Below, one piece after another: positions 1 to 7,900 of a stretch of 11,090 nucleotides of DNA. The translations under genes and the position numbers were made by a program. Below the pieces are notes generated by a model, which was given only the letters and a program-made list of their open reading frames with translations, searched no databases and had not been told where the DNA came from. The stretch comes from Clostridiales bacterium (lineage in GTDB: Bacteria; Bacillota; Clostridia; Christensenellales; Borkfalkiaceae). Position 1 is the stretch's first letter. Every line of letters starts with the position of its first letter. The stretch is taken from NCBI GenBank assembly GCA_003503945.1, contig DOCD01000181.1, positions 1 to 11,090 of the forward strand, read 5' to 3'.

Positions 1-24
1 GTTCGAATCCCTCTCTCTCCGCCA
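1..24 (+). tRNA. 3' end of a tRNA, probably tRNA-Ser (truncated by window edge)
   Basis: The first 24 bases read as the end of a tRNA: G53, the T-loop TTCGAAT, the 3' half of the T-stem (CCCTC), the 3' half of the acceptor stem (TCTCTCC), discriminator G73 and an encoded CCA. The acceptor half would pair with GGAGAGA, which together with discriminator G is the usual pattern of bacterial tRNA-Ser. The anticodon and variable arm lie outside the window, so the amino acid is inferred and the isoacceptor cannot be told. Confidence 0.88.
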
Positions 25-34
25 GAAGGGAATT

Positions 35-69
35 GTACGAACACACGCCAAAGTGAGTTCGTACTTTTT
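35..69 (+). terminator. Hairpin plus T-tract after the tRNA
   Basis: GTACGAAC (35-42) and GTTCGTAC (57-64) are perfect reverse complements. They form an 8-bp stem with a 14-nt loop, followed directly by TTTTTCTT (65-72). This fits a Rho-independent terminator for the tRNA transcript. The long loop and modest stem make it weaker than a textbook case, and the arm is also part of a larger inverted repeat. Confidence 0.55.
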
Positions 70-100
70 CTTATGTATGAATGCTTTGGCGTGTGCATAC
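35..100. repeat. Interlocking inverted repeats downstream of the tRNA
   Basis: CACACGCCAAAG (42-53) is the exact reverse complement of CTTTGGCGTGTG (84-95), a 12-bp match. The similarity continues outward with a 2-nt bulge (GTACG at 35-39 against CATAC at 96-100). The loop between these arms (54-83) contains GTTCGTAC, which can instead pair with 35-42. The two foldings use the same bases, so they exclude each other or form a knot-like A-B-A'-B' order. What it does is unknown; an attenuator-like switch or a recombination-site remnant at a tRNA end are both possible. Confidence 0.7.
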
Positions 101-233
101 CCATTACTGACTTACTGCCTAAACCGCCTATTCCTACGGCTTGGCAAACACAAAAGCGTGATGAGAACGGAAACTTTACAAAATAATGTAATAGACACTT
201 TAAGTGAAATCTTGAAGTGCCTTTGCTATTTGC

Positions 234-262
234 TTGAATAAATCATTTGATTTTGATATAAT
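234..262 (+). promoter_or_regulatory. Sigma-A-type promoter with extended -10
   Basis: TTGAAT (234-239) is followed after exactly 17 bases by TATAAT (257-262), and the -10 is preceded by TG at 254-255 (extended -10). Transcription would start near 268-270 and give a leader of about 33 nt before the ATG at 302. This is the best promoter match in the window and would drive the DUF3795 gene, perhaps reading on into the M60 gene. Confidence 0.8.
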
Positions 263-301
263 GATTACACGATAAACAGTAATTTAGTGGAGATACGGGG
301 T

Positions 302-634
302 ATGAACAAACTGATTGCTTATTGTGGATTGGATTGTGCAAGATGCGATGCATATCTTGCGACAATGAATGACGACTGGGAATTAAGAAAAAAGACAGCA
401 AAACTATGGGGCGAATTAAATAATGCCCCTATCCTTCCGGAACATATCAATTGCCAAGGCTGTCGTGTCGAAGGGGTTAAAACAGTCTTTTGCGAGAATA
501 TGTGCGGCGTTCGCCAATGTGCGTTAAAAAAGGGCGTTACAACTTGCGCAGATTGTCAAAATTTAGATAAATGTTCTACTGTAGGGGCGATTTTAGCGAA
601 CGACTTATCCGCTTTGAAGAATTTGAAAGGATAA
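302..634 (+). CDS. DUF3795-type small cysteine-rich protein
   Basis: This encodes 110 residues from the ATG at 302. An upstream in-frame GTG at 287 is possible, but GGAG at 289-292 lies 9 nt before the ATG and makes 302 the better start. The N-terminus (MNKLIAYCGLDCARC) is the hallmark of the DUF3795 family. I count eleven cysteines (8, 12, 15, 51, 54, 64, 68, 73, 82, 85, 91), grouped as C-x3-C-x2-C, C-x2-C, C-x3-C and C-x2-C. These are likely to bind metal, zinc or an iron-sulfur cluster, although the family has no established biochemical role. No signal peptide or membrane segment is visible, so it should be cytoplasmic. It has its own promoter and ends 70 nt before the next gene on the same strand. 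Its codons look more A+T-rich than those of the genes that follow, which with the tRNA upstream could hint at separate acquisition. Confidence 0.88.
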   Translation: MNKLIAYCGLDCARCDAYLATMNDDWELRKKTAKLWGELNNAPILPEHINCQGCRVEGVKTVFCENMCGVRQCALKKGVTTCADCQNLDKCSTVGAILANDLSALKNLKG

Positions 635-682
635 ATTTTAATTTAACGTCGAAAGACCGATAACAGTAAATTAAAATATAAT
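635..682 (+). promoter_or_regulatory. AT-only inverted repeat overlapping a TATAAT box
   Basis: The sequence at 635-645 (ATTTTAATTTA) is repeated as its exact reverse complement at 667-677. TATAAT follows at 677-682, sharing one base with the second arm. No convincing -35 lies 16-18 nt upstream, so as a promoter for the M60 gene this is only a candidate. The repeat has no GC base pairs and no following T-run, so I do not call it a terminator. Confidence 0.3.
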
Positions 683-693
683 ATTCGTTTAAC

Positions 694-707
694 GAGGTAT
701 TGATTTG
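694..707 (+). promoter_or_regulatory. RBS that fixes a TTG start for the M60 gene
   Basis: GAGG at 694-697 is followed by a 7-nt spacer and TTG at 705-707. There is no in-frame ATG before the lipoprotein signal. The only alternative, GTG at 747, has no Shine-Dalgarno sequence in front of it. TTG at 705 is therefore the supported start. Confidence 0.7.
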
Positions 708-3700
708 AAGAAAAACAGTATAACCATAATTGAAAATAACATAACCGTGAAGAAAAAAACCGCACGAAAAAAATTTGCAACCCGTATTCTATCGGGAACG
801 GCAATTGCGTTGTCGCTTCTTTTTACAACCTCCCTCGGATTGACAGGATGTAAAAATAAAGACAGCTGCTTTTCACCACCCGAAAGCAAACTGCCTATTA
901 AGGACACTTACGCGCTCAACAGATATGACTACGAAGAAGCGTCTGCTTTGCAACCTACCATACGCGCGGACATTTTAAACGTAACCGAACGCGGACTTAA
1001 AAGACAGACGCCGCAAATCCTGACAGACGAATTTTCACTTGTTTACGACGTAACCGAAAAGGAACTGCGCACCGCATATGAAATAGTAAGCCCGACGCAA
1101 AATTTAAAAGTATCGTCGATAAGGTTTACCGAATACCCCTCCCCTTCTCACGGTATAGCCGCACAAAACTTTACCGAACAGGCAGCGGCGGCAAAAGTAT
1201 CCGAAGCCGATTATTTTGCATATTACAAATATATGCTTATGACGCAGGGGCAACACCTCGCGCACGAAGCTATAAGAAGGTCCTCGGCTTCATACAGGGC
1301 TATAGGCGACAATACTCCGAGAACGGCAGCCGAATGCTTAACGGGCTGGCTTAAAAAACACCCTTCCGCAGATGCACAGTACGGCGAGGTTAAGGGTGAA
1401 AACAACGCCGTTAAAAAGGTAATAAGGTTAGACCCGATTTACCGCGGTCAGCACGCGACAGGGCTCTATCTACCTGCGGGCGAAGTTGCCACCGTTAAAA
1501 TCGATGGGTTGAAGCCCGGTGAAAAGATAACCATTATTTTAGGCGAACAGAACACCCTTGCGTGGAGAGGCTCCGTCCCCGCCGACGGCGAAAAAGAAAT
1601 TCAGGCTATAACGGGCAACTTCGGCGACGTAAGTTTCCCCGACAACACAAGCGATATCTTCTTTAAAAAAGCCGATATACTTACAGCCTCGGGCAGCTTT
1701 TATAAGTACAACAAAGGCGAATCCTCACCGTTTTTGCAAAGTCAATGGCAACGGCAAAACGCACGGGCGCCCTGGCTGTCGGCTACGTTCACTTTCGATA
1801 AAAACGGCGAATACGAATTAGGCTTTGCTTTCGGCGGACTTATCAACATAAACCCCTACAACTGTTATTCTGACGTCAACGTCACCATAACCGACGCGGT
1901 TGAAACGCCGCACTACGTTCTGGGCGTAACCACTCCCGATTATTTCGATACTTACCTGCGCGACGCGCCGGGAGTTATAGCCGTACTCGATACCGAAAAC
2001 GGTCAGCTTATGGGTCCCACCGGCGAAATGGGCACCAATAGTTATATGCGCCGAATAAAGAAAGATGAAGTCGACAAGCTTGCAATGCTGTGGCACTCCT
2101 TCTTTTCCGTAAACGAATCTTTTACCGGCGGAATATACAACAGATACAATAAAGTAATGTTTGACTGGCACGTACCCGCGGGCGCAGCGGTCGCATTAGG
2201 CGGCCATACATACGCTTGCCCTACGGGTTGGTTTGACGGCGCTATGAACTATCGCGGACTGCTTGCAGGCGGAACCTGGGGCATATTGCACGAGGTCGGG
2301 CACAACCACGGCTCTGCTTACGGGTCTATATGGGGCTTCGGTACAGGGCGCGAGGGCGAAGTTCGAAACAACGCGCTAAACCTGCTTGCATACATAATTT
2401 GCTGCGACGTCGGAACGACGATAAGGAACGGCGGCGGCGCCGAACACGGCGCATACGCGAATCCTTACAGCGTGCTTACCGAAACCTTGACTTTCAAAGG
2501 CAAAACGGGCGACTTTGACGACGGCTCATACGGGTACTTCGAATGCCTCGGCATGTATGCAAACCTTATGCACTCGTTCGGCGCCGATAAATTCTACGAG
2601 CTGCTTTATACTTACGGAGAACAATCGGTATACGTTGCCGCGCGCGAAAACGACGCTAAAAACATATGGAAGCGCGCCGATTTCGCCTATCGCTGCTCGC
2701 TTGTATACGGAATGAACTTCCTCAGATATTTCAACACTTTTTACTGTGCGAATATACCGGAGGATTATTTCAGCGAAGAACAGCTTTCCTTCATTAAGGG
2801 TTTGCCCGCATACGAACCGGTATCAAACTTCTATGCCGGCGAAATCGACGGAGTAAAAACTGCGGGCGACTTTAAAGTAACCTTCGGAAGCGACGTGGAT
2901 TTTGATTTGTTGGATAAAACGATAAGCACGCTTGACGACGGCGAAAGAAAAGGCTTTGAAATAATTTCCGTCGGTCAGCCCGACCACGGCACGATAAAAG
3001 ATACGGGAAACGGTCGGTACACCTATTCGTTCAATAACGAGTACATCGGAACAACCGACAAATTCTCTTTCAAGGTAAAACTTTCGGACGGAATAATACA
3101 CGAATTCACAGTACATCTCAGAATAAACTATAACGGCGCGCGCCTTGCCTCCTACCACAACATAAGCGTGACTGCAAAAGACGCCGACGGAAAGCTGGAA
3201 GAAGCTATGGCGCAAACCTCGTCGTCTGTACCCGAAATTTCAAGCGTTGCCTCCCCCGTACTTTCCTACACGTCGCCCACGGGAGAAAACGAAGTTAAAG
3301 TAACGGATTTCTTCTACAAGGCAACCGAAACAGCTTCCTACGAATTATCCCTGCGCGGAGACGATTACGCCTATGCATATTTCGGGGACAGCTTTGAAAG
3401 CCTTGAAAAAATTATGACGCTAAAAGGTTACAACGGCGCTTATTCCGATAACCTGACTTACAAAGTATCTCTCGAAAAGGACAAATTTTATGCGGTAAGG
3501 CTATATAACCTTAACACCGGCGGAAAGGGCGGCGTGGCGCTCGGTATACGTAAAGAGGGCGAAAGCAAGTTTACCGAGCTTGACTCCTCCGCCGTTTATC
3601 ACCCCGACGTAACCGACGTAAACAATGTCGAAACGTACGTGTTCGAACCTAAGTATCTGATATCCAAAAAAGACAGCGTCAAACTTTCCAATTCCGGAAC

Positions 3701-4859
3701 GGACAAGGGACAATGGTCGGTCATTGCCGCACCTGACGGCGACCATATCCACGAAGGCAGATACGTCAAAGAAATTATGACGGACGAAGCCACTGGTGAA
3801 AAAACCGAGCTTATAACAGATAAATGGACGTGGCTTATCGACGGGCAGGCGGGAACAATGCTTCATACCGCTTATACTGGTAGCGGCGTTCGCCCCCCTA
3901 CACTCGAGGCACCCGACGTATTCATAATCGATACCGCGCGCGAACAAGCTTTCAACTATTTCTCGATTGCAACCCGAAATACGGCAAACGCGTTTATAAA
4001 GAAATACCGGCTGTCTGTATCGAGCGACAACGTAAACTACAAAGAAGTAGCCTCTACGGATTTATCCGACCCTGCAGACGTGCTTATATATAAAAACGCA
4101 GTCGCCACGTTAGAGTTCCCGCAGCTGACAGGCCGCTACTGGAAGCTTGAAGTAATGGAAACAAGCGGCAAAAACTTTACCATTATATCCGAGCTCGACG
4201 CAGGCATCGTTTCCTCCACGCAAAGAATCCTTTCCTCAAACAGCAATTTGCTCTATAAGACAAAAGGCTGGAAAAATTCAAACACGATAGAAGAAGAACC
4301 AAACGGATACATCATTTCAGAAAATAAAAACGAAAAAGCCGTAATAAAGTTCAAGGGCGAAAGCATAGGCGTTTACGCCGCTACGGGCGAAGGCTACGGT
4401 ACTGCCGACATTTATCTTGACGGCAAAAAGTACTCGTCTATCGACCTCAACAGCACTATTCACGAAGCGCGAAAGCTTGCGATCTTCGCGGACAATTTAG
4501 ATAATAAGGAGCATACTTTGGAAATTATAACTACTTCTGCAAATAAAGTTATGTTAAACGTAATAGGCATTCCCTATATGGCAAGCCTTATAAACGCACC
4601 TAATATTTATGCCGAACGCGCTTTGGCTATTTCGCTGACGGTATTCGTTTTATTGTTTGCCGCCCTTGCCGCATTTATATGCGCATTGATATTCGCGCCG
4701 AAATTCCGCAATTTTATTTTCGGCAACAAATTAATGAAAAAGCTTGACGGGCGAAAAAACAAAAAAGCAACCGAGGATAAATTTGACGACCTGCAATCAG
4801 ACGCAGACGAATCAACCGCTAAACCCAAGCGCAAAACAAAAAAGCCGAAAGACTTTTAA
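705..4859 (+). CDS. Membrane-tethered M60 (enhancin/mucinase-like) zinc metallopeptidase lipoprotein
   Basis: The protein has 1384 residues. A basic n-region and hydrophobic core (about 28-45) lead to the lipobox LTGC with Cys49, so it should be exported and lipidated. After an unrecognised segment (about 50-245), the M60 domain opens with TGLYLPAGE (252-260) and carries HEVGH (529-533). Glu552 in GEVRNN is the expected third zinc ligand, fitting the HExxH-x(8,28)-E pattern of M60 peptidases with an 18-residue gap. Downstream I see an Ig/cadherin-like segment (about 745-808), a PA14-like beta region (about 845-950), an F5/8 type C-like domain (about 1070-1168) and a further beta module (about 1200-1285) like those found next to carbohydrate-binding domains. 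A transmembrane helix (about 1305-1330) precedes a lysine-rich cytoplasmic tail of about 54 residues. Known M60 enzymes cleave mucin-type O-glycoproteins; the substrate here is inferred. The peptidase call is strong, the accessory-domain names moderate. Confidence 0.9.
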   Translation: MKKNSITIIENNITVKKKTARKKFATRILSGTAIALSLLFTTSLGLTGCKNKDSCFSPPESKLPIKDTYALNRYDYEEASALQPTIRADILNVTERGLKRQTPQILTDEFSLVYDVTEKELRTAYEIVSPTQNLKVSSIRFTEYPSPSHGIAAQNFTEQAAAAKVSEADYFAYYKYMLMTQGQHLAHEAIRRSSASYRAIGDNTPRTAAECLTGWLKKHPSADAQYGEVKGENNAVKKVIRLDPIYRGQHATGLYLPAGEVATVKIDGLKPGEKITIILGEQNTLAWRGSVPADGEKEIQAITGNFGDVSFPDNTSDIFFKKADILTASGSFYKYNKGESSPFLQSQWQRQNARAPWLSATFTFDKNGEYELGFAFGGLININPYNCYSDVNVTITDAVETPHYVLGVTTPDYFDTYLRDAPGVIAVLDTENGQLMGPTGEMGTNSYMRRIKKDEVDKLAMLWHSFFSVNESFTGGIYNRYNKVMFDWHVPAGAAVALGGHTYACPTGWFDGAMNYRGLLAGGTWGILHEVGHNHGSAYGSIWGFGTGREGEVRNNALNLLAYIICCDVGTTIRNGGGAEHGAYANPYSVLTETLTFKGKTGDFDDGSYGYFECLGMYANLMHSFGADKFYELLYTYGEQSVYVAARENDAKNIWKRADFAYRCSLVYGMNFLRYFNTFYCANIPEDYFSEEQLSFIKGLPAYEPVSNFYAGEIDGVKTAGDFKVTFGSDVDFDLLDKTISTLDDGERKGFEIISVGQPDHGTIKDTGNGRYTYSFNNEYIGTTDKFSFKVKLSDGIIHEFTVHLRINYNGARLASYHNISVTAKDADGKLEEAMAQTSSSVPEISSVASPVLSYTSPTGENEVKVTDFFYKATETASYELSLRGDDYAYAYFGDSFESLEKIMTLKGYNGAYSDNLTYKVSLEKDKFYAVRLYNLNTGGKGGVALGIRKEGESKFTELDSSAVYHPDVTDVNNVETYVFEPKYLISKKDSVKLSNSGTDKGQWSVIAAPDGDHIHEGRYVKEIMTDEATGEKTELITDKWTWLIDGQAGTMLHTAYTGSGVRPPTLEAPDVFIIDTAREQAFNYFSIATRNTANAFIKKYRLSVSSDNVNYKEVASTDLSDPADVLIYKNAVATLEFPQLTGRYWKLEVMETSGKNFTIISELDAGIVSSTQRILSSNSNLLYKTKGWKNSNTIEEEPNGYIISENKNEKAVIKFKGESIGVYAATGEGYGTADIYLDGKKYSSIDLNSTIHEARKLAIFADNLDNKEHTLEIITTSANKVMLNVIGIPYMASLINAPNIYAERALAISLTVFVLLFAALAAFICALIFAPKFRNFIFGNKLMKKLDGRKNKKATEDKFDDLQSDADESTAKPKRKTKKPKDF

Positions 4860-4867
4860 AATAACAG

Positions 4868-4903
4868 GGGAGCCGTGCATATGCACGGCTCCCTTTCCTA
4901 TAT
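4868..4903. terminator. Bidirectional terminator between convergent genes
   Basis: A perfect 26-nt palindrome (4868-4893, arms GGGAGCCGTGCAT and its complement) lies 8 nt after the stop of the M60 gene. It is followed on the plus strand by TTTCCTATATTT. Read on the minus strand the same hairpin is followed by CTGTTATTTTAAAAG, so it can also end the transcript arriving from the GLUG gene, whose stop is 56 nt away. The T-tracts are imperfect on both sides, but the 13-bp GC-rich stem and its position between convergent genes support the call. Confidence 0.82.
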
Positions 4904-4949
4904 TTATCTGATGTCAAAATCTTGCTATGAACACGGCGCGGATATCCTT

Positions 4950-7900
4950 TTATTCAGCCGATTTTCGTTTGCTTTTAACCGCAATTATTATGATTAAGAC
5001 AATAACGGACAATACTGCTGCCGACAGCACTGAAATCAGCGTAATTTCAAGCACGGACAGCGAAAAAGTTTTGCTTTCGCAAATACGGAACAGTCCGCCG
5101 TCAGAAGCAAAGCATATGTAATCGCCGTAAATATCCGACTTAATCGGTACGATTTGCCCGTCCACCGCATAAACCTCGTAATCGGACTTTGAATCCGGCT
5201 TACGGAACTTTACGATATATCCGCCGTACTCGACGCTTTCGCCGTCAAGGCTGAACTTAACGCGGTAATATTCGCCCGTGTTTTCCAGCGAAATTTGCGT
5301 ACGCGCGTCGAACAATCCTTCGACAAGTACGCTTGCGTCCGCCGTTGCGAGCGTGCTTACCGTTTTTATGTACTCCGCATAAACGACTGTATTTCCGCGC
5401 ACTTCCTCCACCGCGCTCAGCGTAACGAAGTATACACCGTCCGTACCCTCGTAAATCCATTTCCCGTCTTTGAACTCCGCGAATTTAAGCGGACACGACG
5501 GGACGTAAGCGCCTTTTTCGACGCGGGCGCAATAAATTTCCTCAAAGTTATCGAGTTGGATTTTGCCGTCGTCGTATAAATCGCCGTTATCCTTATTCCA
5601 CTCCATAAACACAACCGAACAGGTATACTTTGCGCTGCTCGCCATAGTCGATTTCAGTTTTTCGGCATTTTTTGCAAACAGCTCGGCTTCGTCGTCTATA
5701 TCTTCTATATCCGCGCATTCGTACATATACGTCAGCACGGGGAAAGAATTTTCGTCGCCTCCCTGCCAGTATTCGTGGTTGAAATTTTCATGCAGATAAA
5801 TCGAAAGATTGTTTTCCGACAAAAGCTTGTCGGCGCTTATTTGCGTTGCGGCGTATTCGAAATTCTGCGCGTATTCAGTGCCGCCTATCCCGCCCGAATT
5901 GCCCGTATAATAGTTGTATACGAAGTTGTCGGGAAAGGTATTTAAAGATAGATTGAAGCTTTCCGCAAAGCCCGCTATATGCCCCGTATTTTTACTGCCC
6001 TCGTCGCAAACAAGCGTTACGTTTGTATACGACGACGATATGCTGCCCGTGACGCTGCCCGCTATTCCGCCGACGTAATCACTGCCGAACAGCTCGGCGC
6101 CCGACATACAGTTGTAAACGTTGTCCGCTTTACCCGCTATCCCGCCGACGTAGTTCGCGTTTGTGCCGCCCGCCTTAATCGTACCGGAAGAGAAACATCC
6201 GTCAACCGTAATATTTCCGTTGCCGATTATCCCTCCGACGTAGCCGCCGCTTCCGCAGATTACGTTTCCTACCGAAAGCGAATTGCGCACGATAAGCCCG
6301 TCGAACACGCTGTTGCCGACTACACCGCCGGCATAATTGTCCGCCCGAATATTGCCGTAATTCTGCAAATACAACAGATTGTGCCTTGCGCCTATGAGAA
6401 CCTCGTCCTGCGTTTCGTTAGCGTTGAAATATTTGTTGATTATTTCCGCAAAACCCAGCCCGCCGAACAAATCGTTCCTGTCGCCGTCGCTTTGAGTTAC
6501 GTTGCCGTAACCGCCTACAACGCCGCCGACGTACTTACGACCCGCAATTTCGCCGTAATTTGTGCAAAAATAGTTTTCGCCCGTGCCGAAACCTACTATA
6601 CCGCCTACGTATAGCGCGTACGCTTCTTTACCGACGTTTGCCCTGTTTTCGCAGTCCGAAAGCTTCCCCGCCGAAAAGCCCGCTATACCGCCCACGTTGG
6701 TAAGATTGGATTTGGTTTCGGTAAAAGGCGCCACTTCGCCTTTGTTTATGCAGGCAATTATATCGCCACTGTTGAAGCCCGCTATACCGCCCGCGTTGGA
6801 TTTACCGGTAACGGTCGCGCCGTTTACGCAACCTTCGCAAATGCCCGTCTGCACTACGTTGTTGCTGTCGATTGTGGCGGAATTGTCGTCGATACGGCTG
6901 ACGCCGTTAAACGCCGTTATGCCGCCGACGTAATTGTCGCCCGAAATCCTGCCGCTTACCGTAATTTTTTTAAGCGTGCCGAAGTTTTTCGCCACACAGC
7001 CGACGTACTCGCAGTCGTCGCAATCCAACGACAAATTTTCAAAATTCAATCGTTCGATTACCCCCGTTCTCGTCACCGTTTCGAATACGGCAAAGCAATC
7101 GGAATCGCCGCTCAAGCTTATATTTTTAAGCGTGTGATAGCCGCCGTAAAACTTGCCGCCGAACGTCTTTACCGAAACGAATTTTTTTCCTGCGAAATCC
7201 AAATCGCAAGTTAAATGCACGTTAAGGTTTACCGAATAATCCGCAGACTTCGAACAGTTATCCGCAAACGCCGTAAACTGCTCGACTGTTGATATTTCTA
7301 TTTCCTCGCCCGACTGCTCTTTGTCTGTGAGCGTAAAACGGTATCTCCTGCCCTGACTGTAAACGTGTTCGTCGGAAAAAAGAATTTTGTATTCGCCCGC
7401 GGTATTCAACGAAATATAATCGTTGCCGTTTTTATATTTGTCTTTACCGTCGGTAATGTAAAATTCGAGGTCGCCGTTCATAATATCGCGCGGAGTTACG
7501 GTCAGATACAAAACGTACTGTTCGTATTCTTCGTTGTAATCGTCGTCGCCGTCCTCAACCTTCGCGAAAGCGAATTTTTTATCGATATCCACGCCGCCCT
7601 GTTCGTTAAAGCCGTAGCCGTTGAAATCGCCGACGATATAGTAACCGTCTAAAAGCCTGTCGCACCACTCGGCGGTAGTTAAATAGTTTTCGTTCCCCAC
7701 CGTGAACGACAGCTCGTACCAGCCGACGTCGGCAATCGTCAGCTTCGATATGTTGGTATCCTCGTCGTTATCGTCGTCTATAAGGCGGTAACCGCCCGTT
7801 ATTTCGGCTTCGTAAATTCTGTACTTTAAAGCCGTATCGCGTTCGGATACGAACAGCTCGCCAAAGCGGTATTCTTCAAAGGCTGTATTCTGCTCGTACC

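Noticed and set aside
53..241. 62-codon plus-strand open frame after the tRNA, starting at GTG
   Set aside because: It begins inside the hairpin, has no Shine-Dalgarno, resembles no family I know, and its 3' end runs into the promoter for the DUF3795 gene. It is most likely a chance frame.
635..677. AT-only inverted repeat as a terminator after the DUF3795 gene
   Set aside because: The arms contain no GC pairs and no T-run follows, so it would be a poor terminator. Co-transcription with the M60 gene remains possible.
1818..2171. 117-codon minus-strand frame inside the M60 gene, with others at 2823-3215 and 3501-3947
   Set aside because: All are shadows of the M60 frame, which has motifs across its whole length.
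5540..5600. Dockerin or EF-hand loop in the GLUG protein (DLYDDGKIQLDN)
   Set aside because: Position 3 is Tyr and position 12 is Asn rather than the usual ligands, and no second repeat is present, so it does not qualify as a dockerin. Kept only as a comment.
5979..6614. 211-codon plus-strand open frame antisense to the GLUG repeats
   Set aside because: It lies wholly within the real minus-strand gene, and its low-complexity Tyr/Ala/Val/Arg-rich translation mirrors the repeated codons of the GLUG array. There is no RBS or family resemblance.
5967..7009. CRISPR-like repeated strings on the plus strand
   Set aside because: The repeats vary in sequence and spacing and encode GLUG motifs in frame on the minus strand; there are no constant repeats with unique spacers.
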